DNA from: Chinchilla lanigera
Lineage: Eukaryota; Chordata; Mammalia; Rodentia; Chinchillidae
Length of the DNA: 64,000 bases
NCBI RefSeq assembly: GCF_000276665.1
Contig: NW_004955484.1
Coordinates: forward strand, 7,069,731 to 7,133,730
Reading direction: 5' to 3'
Below the pieces are notes generated by a model, which was not told the origin of the DNA, ran no database searches, and worked only from the letters and a program-made list of their open reading frames with translations. Positions 22,276 to 34,592 of this stretch are shown here, in pieces. The position numbers were made by a program, and so were the translations under genes. Position 1 is the stretch's first letter. Every line of letters starts with the position of its first letter.

Positions 22276-22629
22276 ACCAAAAATGTAGGGTCGATCATTT
22301 AATTTACATGTTAAAACAGTTTCAATTTTCCATTTGAGTTTTTCCCACCCAATGTAAGTTCACATGCTATAATAAGCAATGGTTTTTAAAAACTTTGTTG
22401 AAAATTAAAAATTTAACATCCAAATAAGCATGTGGGAAAATTACCCTAAACTGTTGTTAACTCATATTCACCAATTTGTTCTCCTGTTTACAAATGCAAT
22501 CTAATCCAAAAACCAGAATGTTCTTTCACATGTTGTTTTAGGCTGTGCATTTATCCAAAATCTCTTCAAGAGTAGAAAAAGATATGTTCTGAACAGTAAA
22601 TTCACATCGTAAGAAATAACCTATCATCA

Positions 22630-22800
22630 AGCCAAGTGTGGTGGCACACGCCTGTAATGCCAGCACTTGAGAGGCTGAGGCAGGAGGACTGCTTCAAGTT
22701 TGAGGCCAGCCTGACTACAAAGTGAGTTCAAGCCCAGCCTGAACTGAATAGCAAAACCTTGTCTCAAAAAAAAACAAAGAAAAGAAAAAAAAAGGAAGAA
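22630..22800 (+). mobile_element. B1 SINE
   Basis: gccaagtgtggtggcacacg start; A/G tail. Confidence 0.9.
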
Positions 22801-23104
22801 AGAAATGTCTATAATCTCCAGTAAAAGAATTTTTACATTTCTCAGGCCATCTTGATTCCCATATACTTCCTTATCTTCCCTCAATAAAGTTACCAATTTA
22901 TAATTCTAAATTAGATATGCTACTGTGCATTAAATGCCTCATTCATAAGATTCCATTTTAAAAAATAATTAACACTACAGTTGAAGCTGAAAAGTTTGCT
23001 ATTCATTTATTAGAGACCATTTTTTCCTTCCTTAGGCCACCAAATAATGATTCAGAGAGTTCAAATACCATAAAATAATTACTTTCTACTTTTTAATCTG
23101 AATT

Positions 23105-23320
23105 CTTCTAAAATACATCATGTGCCATATAATATGACTTTCTGGTCAACAAAGGACTATATATGTAATTGGGGTCCTGTAAGATTATATTGCCTACTGA
23201 CACAGCCACTTTAGATCATGTTAGGTATATTCTATGATCTTCACATAACAAGGAAATTGCCAAATGATGCATCTTTCAGAATGTATCTGTTGTTAAGTAA
23301 TGCATGCCTATAATTATTTT
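23105..23320 (+). mobile_element. Fossil non-autonomous DNA transposon
   Basis: Ends catgtgccatataatatgac and gttgttaagtaatgcatg are diverged inverted repeats; ggtcctgtaagattatattg is a familiar internal block of a primate/rodent MER-class transposon whose name I cannot fix. Confidence 0.55.
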
Positions 23321-23442
23321 TACATTGTCAGAATGCAATATGCCCATAGAATATTTACTAAAACTTGCTCCCTAAAAATTAATCTATCTGTTGTCCTATT
23401 CAAATCAAAGTATCTAAAAAGTACACATGAATAATCTGATTT

Positions 23443-23536
23443 TGTTTTTTGTTTGCTTTTCTAGTAGTGGAAAGGAAATCCAGGACCATACATGCTAGGC
23501 AAAAGCTCTACCAAAGAACTATATCGTCAGTCCAAT
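23443..23536 (-). mobile_element. ID-like SINE, diverged
   Basis: ggaaatccaggaccatacat gctaggcaaaagctctacc. Confidence 0.65.
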
Positions 23537-23574
23537 AATTTGATTTGTAAATCCTTTAAAAATTTTTTCCTTCT

Positions 23575-23732
23575 TTTTTTTTTTTTGGTCTTTTTGAAAC
23601 AGGGTCTCACTCTGCAGTTCAGGCTGGCCTTGAGCTCACTTTGTAGCCCAGGCTGGTCTCAAACTCACAACGATCCTCCTGCCTCAGCCTCTCGGGTGCT
23701 GGGATTACAGGGGTGCACCACCACGCCCGGCC
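23575..23732 (-). mobile_element. B1 SINE
   Basis: Flanked by aaaaattttttccttct (23558-23574) and aaaaattctttccttct (23733-23749). Confidence 0.93.
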
Positions 23733-24133
23733 AAAAATTCTTTCCTTCTGAAAGAAAAAGATGTTTCCATCATTTAGGTAGCATCACTGGTCAATATTGG
23801 ATAAAGAAACTAAAGCTCACTCACAATTCTCTGCCTCAAATAACTTCATGTAAAAAAGAAATTATACTAGTTGATAATTTATTACATTGTGGAAGACCCA
23901 AGGAAAGATGCCAAGAAGTATAAACTCATACAAAACAAAAACAAAAATGATCAGAATGGCCATATGGAATGATTAGTATCAATGCACAAACATTTTAACT
24001 CACATTATCAATAGGTGAATTATCTTTCCTGTTAACAGCTTAATCTTACAAATACCAACTACAAGGTGTTCAAAATTACTGATTTCTCAGCTAAAGAAAA
24101 TCCTTTAATCAACTTATGAAAATCCAAATTACA

Positions 24134-24276
24134 GCCCGGTGTGGTGGCACATGAGTGTAATCCCAGCACTTGGGAGGCTGAGGCAGGAGGATCACTCCAA
24201 GTTTGAGGCCAGCCTGGGCTACACAGCAAGTTCAAGGCAGTCTGCACTATACAGCGAGACCCTGTCTAAAAAAAAG
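24134..24276 (+). mobile_element. B1 SINE
   Basis: Flanked by aaatccaaattaca on both sides. Confidence 0.93.
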
Positions 24277-24355
24277 AAATCCAAATTACATAGCAGATCT
24301 ATCTGTTGCCCCCACAACCCATATGCATACAGGCTGGCTGTCTTACTTGCTTACT

Positions 24356-24480
24356 TTCATTTTTTTGAGACATGGTCTTATAAATCACTAAGTTGCTTAA
24401 ACTAGGCTAAAACTTGCAATTCTCCTGCCTTAGCCTCCCAGAGTCCTGGGGATTACAGGCCTGTGGCACCAGACCTAGCT
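24356..24480 (-). mobile_element. Old B1 (dID-type half)
   Basis: ttgagacatggtcttataaa tcactaagttgctt; no duplication. Confidence 0.75.
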
Positions 24481-25435
24481 AGTAAATGCTTCTGAATACA
24501 AGTTAATAAAATAATTCAATGGGATATATAATTTTGCTAAAATTGCTTTTATTAAAAATGAATATTCTTCTAGAATATCATATTCTCATTTTCAAATACT
24601 AATAGTTGTAGAAAAAAGAGGTGGCTTTTTAACTCAATATCTTATACCACCTAGTCTAGCATGTTATGTATCCCTAATGCAAGTGACAGCACACAATATT
24701 AAATTCCCTAAAGTACAATGGCAAAGGGCAAAGAACTAAGATTTCAGTAGTACAGGAGAGAGGTATCTCCTTGTGGCTACAAAGATTGAGACAGGGTTAC
24801 ATACAATGATAAGTAAACTGTCTAGTACAATTCCTTTCAAACAGAGGGAACTAAAAATGATAACACATTTTCTTCACCTTATTTTTTGTACAGTTTTCTT
24901 GTTATGGATGAAGAAATTCCTCTGGTTTTAATTTAATGATTAAAAAAATCTAAGAATAAAACTACCTGTTCTTTTGTTATAGAACATTATTTAGTGCTGT
25001 AGTGCCCTCTCCTACAGTGTAAATTACATTCAATTAGGTTCATTCAACGTGTAAAATACCTATTACATAAGATTTATTAATTGCCACACACAGAATTCAA
25101 AGCACTATCTATTATTTAGTAAGACTCTTCCCAAAGGAAAGCTTTCTTATATGGATCTATTTACGTAAAGTTATGAACCTCACTTTCAGCCTAAAACTCT
25201 ACAAAGATCCAATTACTGCATATTCAACAGATTTCCATTGTATTTATTTTGTTATATTAGTTAAAAATTGCTTCAAAGTATTAGTGTACTAAGATTATGG
25301 TATTTTTAAAAAGAATACTAATACATAATTATTGAAGTAAAATATCAACTTTATGAAAATAAAAAATTATAAATTAGTTGCTAAGATGCTCTGGCTGAAT
25401 TATAAAACCTTGCAGTTTGACTAATTCACTTTTTA

Positions 25436-25518
25436 GAAGTTTTTTTTTGGTACCAGAAATCAAACTCATGACCTTACACCTGCCAGGAAGGCACTGTGCT
25501 ACTGAGCTATATCCCTGG
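25436..25518 (-). mobile_element. ID SINE
   Basis: Flanked by ctaattcactttttag (from 25421) and ctaattcactgtttag (from 25519). Confidence 0.92.
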
Positions 25519-25586
25519 CTAATTCACTGTTTAGCTCAAGAATTTGAAAAAAAAAAACCTTAAAGAATATTTGAAATAGTCAGTTA

Positions 25587-25737
25587 GAGCTGGACATGGT
25601 GGTGTGCACCTGTAATCCCAGCACTGGGGAGGCTGAGGCAGGAAGATCACTGTGAGTATGAGGGCAGCCTGAGCTACATAGTACGTTCAAGGTCAGAATG
25701 AACTATTCATGAGACCCTGTCTCAAAAAAAGAAACAG
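25587..25737 (+). mobile_element. B1 SINE
   Basis: agctggacatggtggtgtgc start; near repeats agtcagttag / agtcacttag flank it. Confidence 0.9.
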
Positions 25738-25763
25738 TCACTTAGCAAAATATTGTATTTTGG

Positions 25764-25874
25764 GGGCTGGGGATTTAGCTCAGCAGCAAAGCGCCTGCCT
25801 GGCAAGCGCAAGGTCGTGAGTTCGATTCCTGGTACCGGAAGAAAAGACCAAAAAAAAAAAAAAAAAAAAAAAAA
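25764..25874 (+). mobile_element. ID SINE, young
   Basis: Near-consensus body with an A-tail of about 24; exact repeat attgtattttgg at 25752-25763 and 25875-25886. Confidence 0.95.
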
Positions 25875-25937
25875 ATTGTATTTTGGTATAAGCCAATATA
25901 GATAATATCATATCCCCAAATCAAGACAAACATACAG

Positions 25938-26022
25938 GGCTGGGGATATAGCTCAGCAGCACAACGTTGCCTGGCAAACGTGAGGCCCTGCGGTCGACTC
26001 CCAGCAACAATAACAACAAAAA
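25938..26022 (+). mobile_element. ID SINE
   Basis: Flanked by aagacaaacatacag / aagacaaacatatag. Confidence 0.92.
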
Positions 26023-26189
26023 AAGACAAACATATAGTGTAGGATAGAGTAAAATAATCTGACTTTGTAAAATGAAGACAAAAGAGTATTTCTGACTTCC
26101 GTGAAACATTTCAAAGTATTAGTATAAATAAAGAAATCTAAAGATAATCCTAAACATACAATTCATTAAAAATAATACTTGACTGAATG

Positions 26190-26262
26190 GCACTGAATTT
26201 TTCTGTTTTTTGGTGAATAGCTTGTGAATTATATCTCAATAAAGTTATTTTTAAAAATACCT
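26190..26262 (+). mobile_element. L1M terminal fragment
   Basis: gcttgtgaattatatctcaataaagttat is the classical L1M 3' terminus. Confidence 0.65.
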
Positions 26263-26269
26263 CTTTTCG

Positions 26270-26362
26270 ATTTAGCTCAGCGGCAAAAGCGCCTGCCTGG
26301 CAAGCGCAAGGTCGTGGGTTCGGTTCCTGGTACCGGAGAAAAACCAAAAAAAAAAAAAAAAA
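26270..26362 (+). mobile_element. ID SINE, lacking first ~10 nt
   Basis: Starts at gatttagctcagcggcaa; flanked by aatacctcttttc on both sides, so the 5' truncation arose at insertion. Confidence 0.92.
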
Positions 26363-26546
26363 AAAATACCTCTTTTCAAAATCCCTAAGTCTAATAGTTC
26401 CTCTACATAATACCTACATTTTAGTATTATCTAATGTTACTATAGAATTCTTCAAAATGTAAACAAAAGAATCATTTTATGACTTGCATTTCTTAATTAA
26501 CTCCTTATTTGCCAAAAGAATACCATCAACTCATTTAGGTAATTTT

Positions 26547-26653
26547 TTTTTTTTTTTTTTTTTTTTTTTGGTTTTTCTCCGGTACCGGGAACCGAACTCA
26601 CGACCTTGCGCTTGCCAGGCAGGCGCTTTGCCGCTGAGCTAAATCCCCAGCCC
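26547..26653 (-). mobile_element. ID SINE, young
   Basis: Body ccggtaccgggaaccgaact ... ctaaatccccagccc; taggtaatttt on each side. Confidence 0.93.
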
Positions 26654-26965
26654 TAGGTAATTTTTTTTTTTTAACAAAAATGGCCTCTGTCTTAACTACC
26701 ATGAACCTACAAAACTGGTTTAAGTTTTTATTTCTAAAGATTCCTTCATTGACATACTGAGTCTTAAACTCTCTAGCTTTCACAGGACAAAAACAGAATT
26801 CTTAAAAATGGGAAGGTAAACAAATTTTAACTGGTAACACTCAACTATACCCTCTAGGTTCCGACATGGCGTGGTGGAAAGTAGAGGAATTACATATAAG
26901 CACCTCTTTCCCTAACCCTGTCCCAAGGACTCACAGAATAAAAAGTTTTCTGTTTGGTTGGTTGG

Positions 26966-27150
26966 TTGGTGGTACTAGGGAGTGAACCCAGGACCTTTGC
27001 ACTAAGCTACATCCCCAGCTCTTTTATTAATTTTTCAGATAGGGGATCTCAATAAGTCATTAAACTGCCCAAACTGGCTTTAACACTTGCAATTCTCCTA
27101 CCTTAGCCTCCTAGAGTGCTGGTGTTACAGATATGTGCTACCATCCATAG
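26966..27150 (-). mobile_element. B1-dID composite SINE
   Basis: ID half with gaacccaggacctttgcact, then B1 half agataggggatctcaataag to gtgctggtgttacag. Confidence 0.78.
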
Positions 27151-27531
27151 TTAAAACGTTGATGGAAGTGTGTAAAGGCATAGATTGAGAAGCTTGAGAC
27201 ACTCCTTTACCCAATATTCTGGATTGTGGATTAGCAGCATCATATTTATTTATGCCCTCAGTTTTACGTGAAGAAGGAAAAAAAAATCTACATTGGTGAA
27301 TCTGAGAAACACATCTGAAATAACAAAATAACAAAGAATGTCCATGAACACCCATATGACCAGCCCCTATACTTTAAAATGTAAATTGATTTAAAACTTG
27401 TTAAACACAAACCTTTATGGCAGAACTAGAAGTCTGTTCCCACCAGGCCCTCATACCTGATAGCAGCCAATCCAGCTCCTTCAAAACTCTGAAGAATTAA
27501 CTACATCAAGAGTAATCATTTTTATGCATTT

Positions 27532-27682
27532 CTTTTTTTTTTTGGAGACAGGGTCTCACTGTGTAGTTCAGCCTGGCCTTGAGCTCACTAAGTAGCGCAA
27601 GCTGGCCGCAAACTCACAGTGATCCTCCAGCCTCAGCCTCCTGAGTGCTGGGATTACAGGCATGTGCTACCACGCCCAGTTG
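27532..27682 (-). mobile_element. B1 SINE
   Basis: Flanked by tgcatttc; internal duplication present. Confidence 0.92.
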
Positions 27683-29820
27683 CATTTCATATTTAAATAG
27701 CAAAAGCTATGCTTTTTTTAACTTATGGAAGTTTAAAATAATGTGCATTTCCCAAGGTATCTAGTCTTTTGGCAAAAAAAAGAAAAAAAAAATGAGCAAC
27801 TTGGTAATATACTATAAATCAATTTCTTTGATAATCATGTCACCATGAGTATTAACATGTCAAATAAAAATGTGACTAACGATATATACTTATTTCCCTA
27901 CAATAATTATCTGTAATTTAAACTGTCTAATCTATAATGGTATGTAATAAAGGAATCTTTGTCCCAATAAGACATTAGAATGGCAGGATAAACTATGGTA
28001 GTTACTAAAAGTAAACCATGAAAAAATAGGTTACAAATATGTGGTTGAGATCATAGAATCTGTGAGAATATAACAAAACTTTCAAGTCCTTACTCTTTTC
28101 ACCATCCTTATAAAGTCAAAAATGTCAAATACTAAAAATTTATTGTTTCAGAATATTTTCCTTGGTCAAAATTCTCATTTTCATGATTTTTAAATTCATT
28201 GCTATCTAATTTATAAATCTGGAGATGATTTCAACTATATGAGGGGAGAGGGCTAACATTCTGTTAGTGACCCAAAATCAGTAAATTTTAATACTTCTAT
28301 ATTAGAATTTCTGAAGTTGAGTTTAGAATTATTTACAAGGGAGAACTGTTCTTTTTCCAAACCTAACATTTTTTTCAGCTTTTAAAAGGAACTGGATCTA
28401 CTGAAAACAGATGTTAAAAAGCACAAAAGAAACAGACTTTTAGTTCTATACAGATTCAACATGTCTTTAAAAAACAATTTCAAAAGATACAAAATAAGTC
28501 AGTTAGTCAATTTCTACATGTGGATTTAAAGTGAAGTATCTCATGGAAATATTTCATATTTTGTTATTTCATACAATTTTAAAAACAGATTTAAAACTTT
28601 AAATTCCAGAAAAATATTCAGACTCCATCTTAGAACTGAAGAAGATAAAAAGTGAACCAGGTCATCTTATCAATTTGATCACTAAAAAGTTCACTAACTC
28701 ACAGTTAAATCCACAGTAACTGTTAGAAAATGTCTGGCAACGCATGAACAGTGAGCAAGACAAATAAGTTTCTTTGCCATAGTTAAAGTTTCTTGTCCTC
28801 AACCAGGAAGGACTTATACCACAGTATACAGTTCGGGCAAGATTGGTACACAGGTTAATGGTACATAGATTATATGAGAAAAATACCTTAAGTTATAGTA
28901 CCAACTGCCTCATTTAAATCCAAATTTCCAGTTCACTGTTCTCTTTTTGAAACTGAAAGAATTTACTGAAAACAATGCTCTGATGGATGTTAAGTACTAT
29001 TTTAAAAGATGAGAGGTATCATACTAGGCAAGAAACCTCTCATTACAATGACAGGTAAAACTTCAAAATGTGTAATTTTCCCTTTTTCTAAAGCAAACAG
29101 TTAGTAACCTATATACCCAACCAACTGGGAAAAAAACATTACAGTTGGGGGGGCTAATTTATTACTAACACATTTTTTCCCTGTTAGCTTATCTGTCAAT
29201 CTTTTATTCTATTTCAAAATAAACATCTGAACCAATCTTACATAGTTATAAAGTATGATTTGAGGGCTGAGTAAAAATAAATGATAAATTTCAAACATTC
29301 TTTCCATACCTTTTCACTGATAAAAATATCCATATAAATGTATTCAAACCTTGTATTACTATGTTGCAAATATTTTTAAATATAGGGAAAAGACTACAGC
29401 AACATGCTGCAAACAGAAAAGAGACTTCAGAGTTCGAGTCCTTTTTTCAGAACACACAAAATGTTTCCCTTTCAGCAGATCTTTAAACATAATTGTTAAA
29501 TAGACACTCAGATATAATTTTCTATTCATAGCTTATATTTAACCTTTGTGCAGTCAATGAAAGTTGTAAACATTTCCATATTTGACAACAAAGTACATTT
29601 TAGAAGATAGCACTTACAGATGTGCCAATGTGAAATGAAGAAATAATAATTGCATCAAGAAAATTGTATTGAAAAATTGTAACGTTAAAGAAAAACATTC
29701 TAAAACTTACTAAACAAACCCTCAAATCACACTGCTTTTGACATGAATTCTGCCAGCACTGTTCATGTTGGCCAGATAGTACCCTAGGTTTTCTTTAATA
29801 GAATAAAATGAAATGCATAC

Positions 29821-29946
29821 CAGCAGCAACTACAGCCGGAGGAGGCGAGCCTGCCTCACCGCCGCTTGTCTGACTCATTGATGCTACAGATGTTTCTCTA
29901 GATGGAGGTAACTGTAACTCCTTTGGGAGAAGATCATAGACAGATT
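29821..29946 (-). CDS. NFAT5: NFAT5 coding exon, N-terminal region (residues ~25-66)
   Basis: First NFAT5 exon met in transcription order. NFAT5/TonEBP is the transcription factor that activates osmoprotective genes under hypertonic stress and cytokine genes in immune cells. The minus strand reads [11 protein letters not shown], then [11 protein letters not shown], then a Gly/Pro-rich end [14 protein letters not shown]. The acceptor is ctatag|AATCTG after a long pyrimidine tract (start at 29946), and the donor is GCTGCTG|gtatgc (end at 29821). The exon is 126 nt: 2 nt finishing a split Glu codon, 41 codons, and 1 nt opening the Asp codon completed by the exon at 16087. No initiator lies here; in longer isoforms the start and the leucine-rich export signal are in an upstream exon outside this window. 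Identification is from remembered NFAT5 protein sequence and is essentially certain. Confidence 0.96.
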
Positions 29947-30211
29947 CTATAGGGGGAAATAGGAAGAGAAAAAGAAATTTAAGTCAGTCAGCAACCTAAT
30001 TATATGCACATAAAATGTCTTTTCTCTCATGAGAAATATTTTCACAAAAATCAACCCTACATATGAATGTTCCAAAAAACTTAGTAAATTTTTAACATAT
30101 GATTTTATTACAAACTGAAGAATAAATTTTCCATCAGTTCTGCTCCCTGGTTTTATTTTTTGGCTCTATTCCTTATGTTCAAGATAGTCTCTAGAAAAAG
30201 TTATTTATTTT

Positions 30212-30403
30212 CTTTTCTTTGCAGCACTGGAAATTAAATCCAGGGACTTCACACTGGGTTACATCCCCAGCCCTATTTTATTTTTTATTTTGAGACAAGG
30301 TCTTGGTAAGATGCACAGGTTGTACTCTCACTTGCAATTCTCTTGCCTCAACCTTACAGAGTGCTGGGATAACAGGCATGTACTATACTACCAAATCTGG
30401 CAC
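30212..30403 (-). mobile_element. B1-dID composite SINE
   Basis: cactggaaattaaatccagg ID half, then tgagacaaggtcttggtaag B1 half. Confidence 0.8.
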
Positions 30404-31314
30404 ACAAAAAAGTCATTAAATTTTAAAACTGAGTAAAACCAGAAGAAATGTGGAAAAAAAAAAAATCCCAAGATAGTCCAAAATCTTCCTTTGTAACAGT
30501 ACCTGCCATCCTTTACATATGAAATAGCAACTGCATCAGATTTAAACTGGCATCTCTAATCATTACATTATTTTATTTCTGCTTTTATTCAATACCCTTT
30601 AATGAAGATATTTTAATTCATCACTATCATACTTCACTTTTCCCTCCTAAAGAAGCTGAAGGGAATGTCATAGCTCAAGAAACTACTTCTCCTACATTAA
30701 GTCACCTGGAAAGTATACTCAAAGTATAGGATACTCTTAAATCAAAAAGCATAAACACCTACTTAAGATTACGATTACTTTTTTATGATTATTTTTATAT
30801 CCCAGATTAAAGAATCCCCTATCTTCACAAAGTATTTTATAATACTTTTAATTGTTCATAAAATTAGATTTATCTACTATAAACTTATGAATATCATTCT
30901 TCTTTTTTGGATACAAATAATTTTCAAAATAGTCTCTAAAGGTACTAGAATCAGTATTGCCAGGAACTTCAAAAGACCAATTAGAAGTATATGCCTATTT
31001 TCAGAAGAACTGAAGCACAAAGTTTACAGGACTTGCCTACTAGTCTAAGAAACCAAAAACTCCAGCAACTAAAGATTATTAATTATCTTCATGAGTGACT
31101 GAAAAACAAAAGTAGCATTGTAAGACATTTTATCCTTGGTAATAATTACTGAATTGATAACTACCTTGATCCTCCAGTTAATCCTAACTTTGATGCAGAG
31201 AGGGATCAGGAAAGCCAAGAAGGAAAGCTAAAATTAGATACTGTACTCTTAAATAATTTTTATTCACAATAAAGAATAAATTTAAAAGTTTATTTTCAAA
31301 AACCCTATTATCTG

Positions 31315-31380
31315 GGCTGGAGATACAGCTCAGAGGCAGAGTGCCTTTCTAACATGCACAAGGTACCACAAATAAAAAAC
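31315..31380 (+). mobile_element. ID SINE, 3'-shortened
   Basis: gggctggagatacagctcag aggcagagtgcc; the B-box region is largely deleted. Confidence 0.7.
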
Positions 31381-31851
31381 CATGTTATCTAATACTTGAA
31401 ATGTTCATCTTGAAAGCATTTGGCAAATCTACCAACTATCTGAATAGATATACCTAGCTGAAATTTCAGCTTGTTAAAATGTTGCTAAACATTTAAGGAA
31501 ATTACTTCTTTCTCTCAAATAATACAGGAGGGGAAATAGAATCTAATTATATGGCATCATTACCATGCTGAAACCCAGAAGTTCTTCTGATACAAAGAGA
31601 AACACTCAAATCTTTTTTTGGGGTGTGGGGGTGGGGGGTCCAAACAAAAAGGAAGTTTGAAGAAGAAAAAAAAAAGGCTGACTTCTAACCAAAAGCAAGG
31701 ACTCAAAAATGTATGTGTTCCATCTGAAAAGGAAAATGGTTACTGTATCAACTTGAACAAAGATTTTTAATTTGCAAATGACAGAGGCTTAACAGGGATG
31801 GACACAGACCAACACTTGGGTGCATGCACACATATGTATATTTGGCACACA

Positions 31852-32022
31852 CGGGTAGGGTAGGGTAACTGGGAATTGAACCCAGAACCTTCACAATGCT
31901 ATCTCAAGCACGTTTTATTTTTTATTTTGAGACAGGCTCTCACTAAATTGCTAAATTGCCCAGGCTAGGTTGGAACTTATGATCCTTTTGCTTCACCTAC
32001 TCAAGAGTGCTGGGATTAGCTA
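31852..32022 (-). mobile_element. B1-dID composite SINE
   Basis: ctgggaattgaacccagaac ID half, gagacaggctctcactaaat B1 half. Confidence 0.8.
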
Positions 32023-32117
32023 AAATATATTGCCACAGTTTATCACAGATCCTGAAGAATGGAATATATACCCAAAGAAATAAGGTAAAATTTAATTCAG
32101 ATTAATATAGTAAGAAT

Positions 32118-32265
32118 AAATGATTTTTGATACAGGATCTTACTATGTAGTTCAGGTTGGCCTTGAGTTCATTGTGTAGCCCAGGCTGGCCTCAAATTAG
32201 CAGTGATCCTCCTGCCTCAGCCTCCCAAGTGCTAGGATTACAGGCATGCACCACCACGCCAGGCT
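32118..32265 (-). mobile_element. B1 SINE
   Basis: gatacaggatcttactatgt ... ccaccacgccaggct. Confidence 0.9.
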
Positions 32266-32869
32266 AGAATTAATAATCTTAATATACTATTAACATACTA
32301 AAAAGTGCACAGCACTTACATGCATTCACTCTTTTCCTCTTCCTCAGTCTGCCAACTAAGGTGACTGTTTCCTGTTAATGTTGTTAGTATTTTGTAAAAT
32401 AATGTTTTATCAACCCACCTATGGTTCATTATGAATTTTAGTTGACCAAAATCCCAATATATGTGTACTGGTTAAGTAAACATGCAAACTAATTGATTCA
32501 TTTATGTCACCAATTATTTCTTGGTTAATTCAGTTCTTTTTTTCTTCAATATTCAACACTGGCTATGAAAGAGGAATTTCACTAGAGTGGACCAAGTCGA
32601 ACTAGACAAAAATGCTATCCTGGGGACACAGGACAGTAAGAAAGAAAAAATTGATAACTTACTAGTGCTGCGGAACACCCAAACCCCACTTTCCACTGCT
32701 TCCTTCTGTTACTGATTGTTTCAGGAAGAGATGACAAGACCTTAAAACCCTACATCCTCTCTCACTTTTGCCAGAAAAGTTCACAGAGACAAATAAAGGA
32801 AACGGCTAGAAAAAGACAAATGTTTTGCTTGCTCTTCTCACTCACTCAGCGAACACCATTAGTTAACAC

Positions 32870-33000
32870 ACAACTATATACACCTACCACACACTGAGCA
32901 TTTTGAGGGGCCTGGCACTACGAAAAATCTCACTGTATATATTTTTCTCATCTAATCTTAAAACAATCTTATGAGATAGCTTTTACTAATAAAAAAAAGG
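32870..33000 (+). mobile_element. MIR SINE fragment
   Basis: cactgagcattttgaggggc, ctggcactacg, then tctcatctaatcttaaaaca and cttatgagatagcttttact follow MIR order. Confidence 0.6.
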
Positions 33001-34067
33001 TGAGAATTGTGTTACAGTTAAAATGAAAAGCATATGTCATAGAACAAAAGAAAAGATCAGTAAGTATAAATTTTAGGAGAGTGGCTTCCTTGTTAAGAAA
33101 CCAGAAGGGCAAGGGAAGAGTGGAAAGAAGTTGGGGCTGGCAGCATATTCATGGGTATTCTTTTTCACTGAAATATACAATCAAATCAAGTAAACCAACA
33201 CAGAAGTAGAGGATGAAGCTCAGTGTGAAGGCTTTGGGTTCAAGCCCAAAAAGTAGCAGGAGGTGAGAGGTTGCTGCAGCAGCACAAATAACAGTTAAAC
33301 AATGGACTCTCCTTGGTATCAGATACAGACAACACTGGAACATCCATTTGTAAGTACTTTTATCTTGTTTCAAATATGAAGAGTTTACCTTGTTTTTTTC
33401 TTTTTAACTCCAAACATAATGCTACCATAAGGCAGCTAAAGATTTTAAACTTTAAAAAAATGTCTAGAAATAACTGACTTATTCATCTTCTCATTAACTA
33501 TCTAAATCAGCTAGTGAACTCCAGGCCATGGCTCCATATAAAATATTCTAAAACCAAGTGCCTGGTATCTCTAATATGCCAATATAGTTCTGCACCAAAG
33601 AGCCAGTATTGTTTTGTTGAAAACACTTCAGACTCGATAGTCATCATACTTGGCATCACTGCTGGAAAAATGTGCTGGCTGCAGGTCGACTGAATATTTG
33701 GTTCCTGAAAGATTATGGAGTCCAAGAATAACTAGTAGGTAATGCTCTGTTATAGCAAATTTTTCTCAGTTTCTAAGTTTAAGCCAATTTAAAAGTCTGC
33801 TGTCACATTTTTACTTATTCATACTACTTCTTCCAGATTATATGTTATCAGTTTTCCTAAAACAATTTAGTATTCTCAGGAAATACAAACAATACACAGC
33901 AGTATATATTATACCAACATAGGGAAAAAGAAAACTAACTATAATTCCACAGACATTTTATTGTAGTATATCATAAATTCCACTAGGCATTACTTTTCAC
34001 TTAAAAACTTCACAGGTACTTTCTAAGTAATTTCTTACCATGAAATACAAAATAGAATATATCATTC

Positions 34068-34093
34068 AATTATTATTATTATTATTATTATTT
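34068..34093. repeat. (ATT)n microsatellite
   Basis: About eight att units forming the tail side of the adjacent reverse B1. Confidence 0.9.
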
Positions 34094-34239
34094 GTATTTT
34101 TGAGACAGGGTCTCACCGTGCAGTTCAGGGTGGCCTTGAGCTCACTTTGTAGCCCAGGCTGGTCTCTAACTCGCAATAATCCTCCTGTCTCAGCCTCCCG
34201 AGTGCTGGGATTACAGGTGTGCACTGCCACGCCCAGCTA
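34094..34239 (-). mobile_element. B1 SINE
   Basis: Flanked by atcattcaattatta / accattcaattatta. Confidence 0.92.
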
Positions 34240-34381
34240 TACCATTCAATTATTATAATTATCTGTATTTTTATTTCTGTATCTTCTAAATAAAACACTT
34301 CATTCACTCCTAGAAGATACAAAACTCAAGTAATAGAGAATTCACAAACCATTGAGTAAAATTTTATGGCTCATTTATAAT

Positions 34382-34458
34382 TTTCTTTCTCCTTCTCTTT
34401 CTCTTTCTTATTCTCTCTCTTTGTCTTGTTCTCTCTCTCTCTCCTTCCCTCCCTTCCA
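34382..34458. repeat. CT-rich simple repeat
   Basis: ctttctcttt / tctctctctctc run leading into a reverse B1. Confidence 0.88.
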
Positions 34459-34592
34459 GGGACAGTGTCTCACTATGTAGTATAGACTGGCCGTGAACTC
34501 ACTATATAACCCAGGCTGGCCTTGAACTCAGCAATTCTCTTGCCTCAGCCTCCCGAGTGCTGAGATTACAGGTGTGTGCAGCCCTGCTTATT
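34459..34592 (-). mobile_element. B1 SINE
   Basis: gggacagtgtctcactatgt ... gagattacaggtgtgtgcag. Confidence 0.9.

Larger units (their letters stand above)
16088..29820 (-). other. NFAT5: NFAT5 intron (13.7 kb)
   Basis: Donor gtatgc at 29820, acceptor cactgcag at 16088. SINE-free for about 2.2 kb next to the acceptor (16088-18345) and about 2.1 kb next to the donor (27683-29820). Between them lie an ERVL-type LTR, a fossil DNA transposon and many SINEs. 19140-19900, 20960-21260, 21330-21950, 22010-22620 and 24490-25430 hold nothing I recognise. Confidence 0.88.

Noticed and set aside
25764..25840. Possible functional tRNA-Ala gene
   Set aside because: A and B boxes exist, but T-stem and anticodon-stem pairing is broken and the A-tail plus duplication mark a SINE.
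25775..26029. Frames reading RYQESNSRPCACQAG and similar
   Set aside because: Translation of ID SINE in reverse; not coding.
33195..33250. Possible degenerate ID (aggatgaagctcagtgtgaag)
   Set aside because: Only A-box-like similarity and a ggttcaagccc word; too weak to list.
33500..33730. Candidate NFAT5 alternative exon in the upstream intron
   Set aside because: The 72-codon minus-strand frame does not match the remembered 18-residue alternative segment and lacks matching splice phases.
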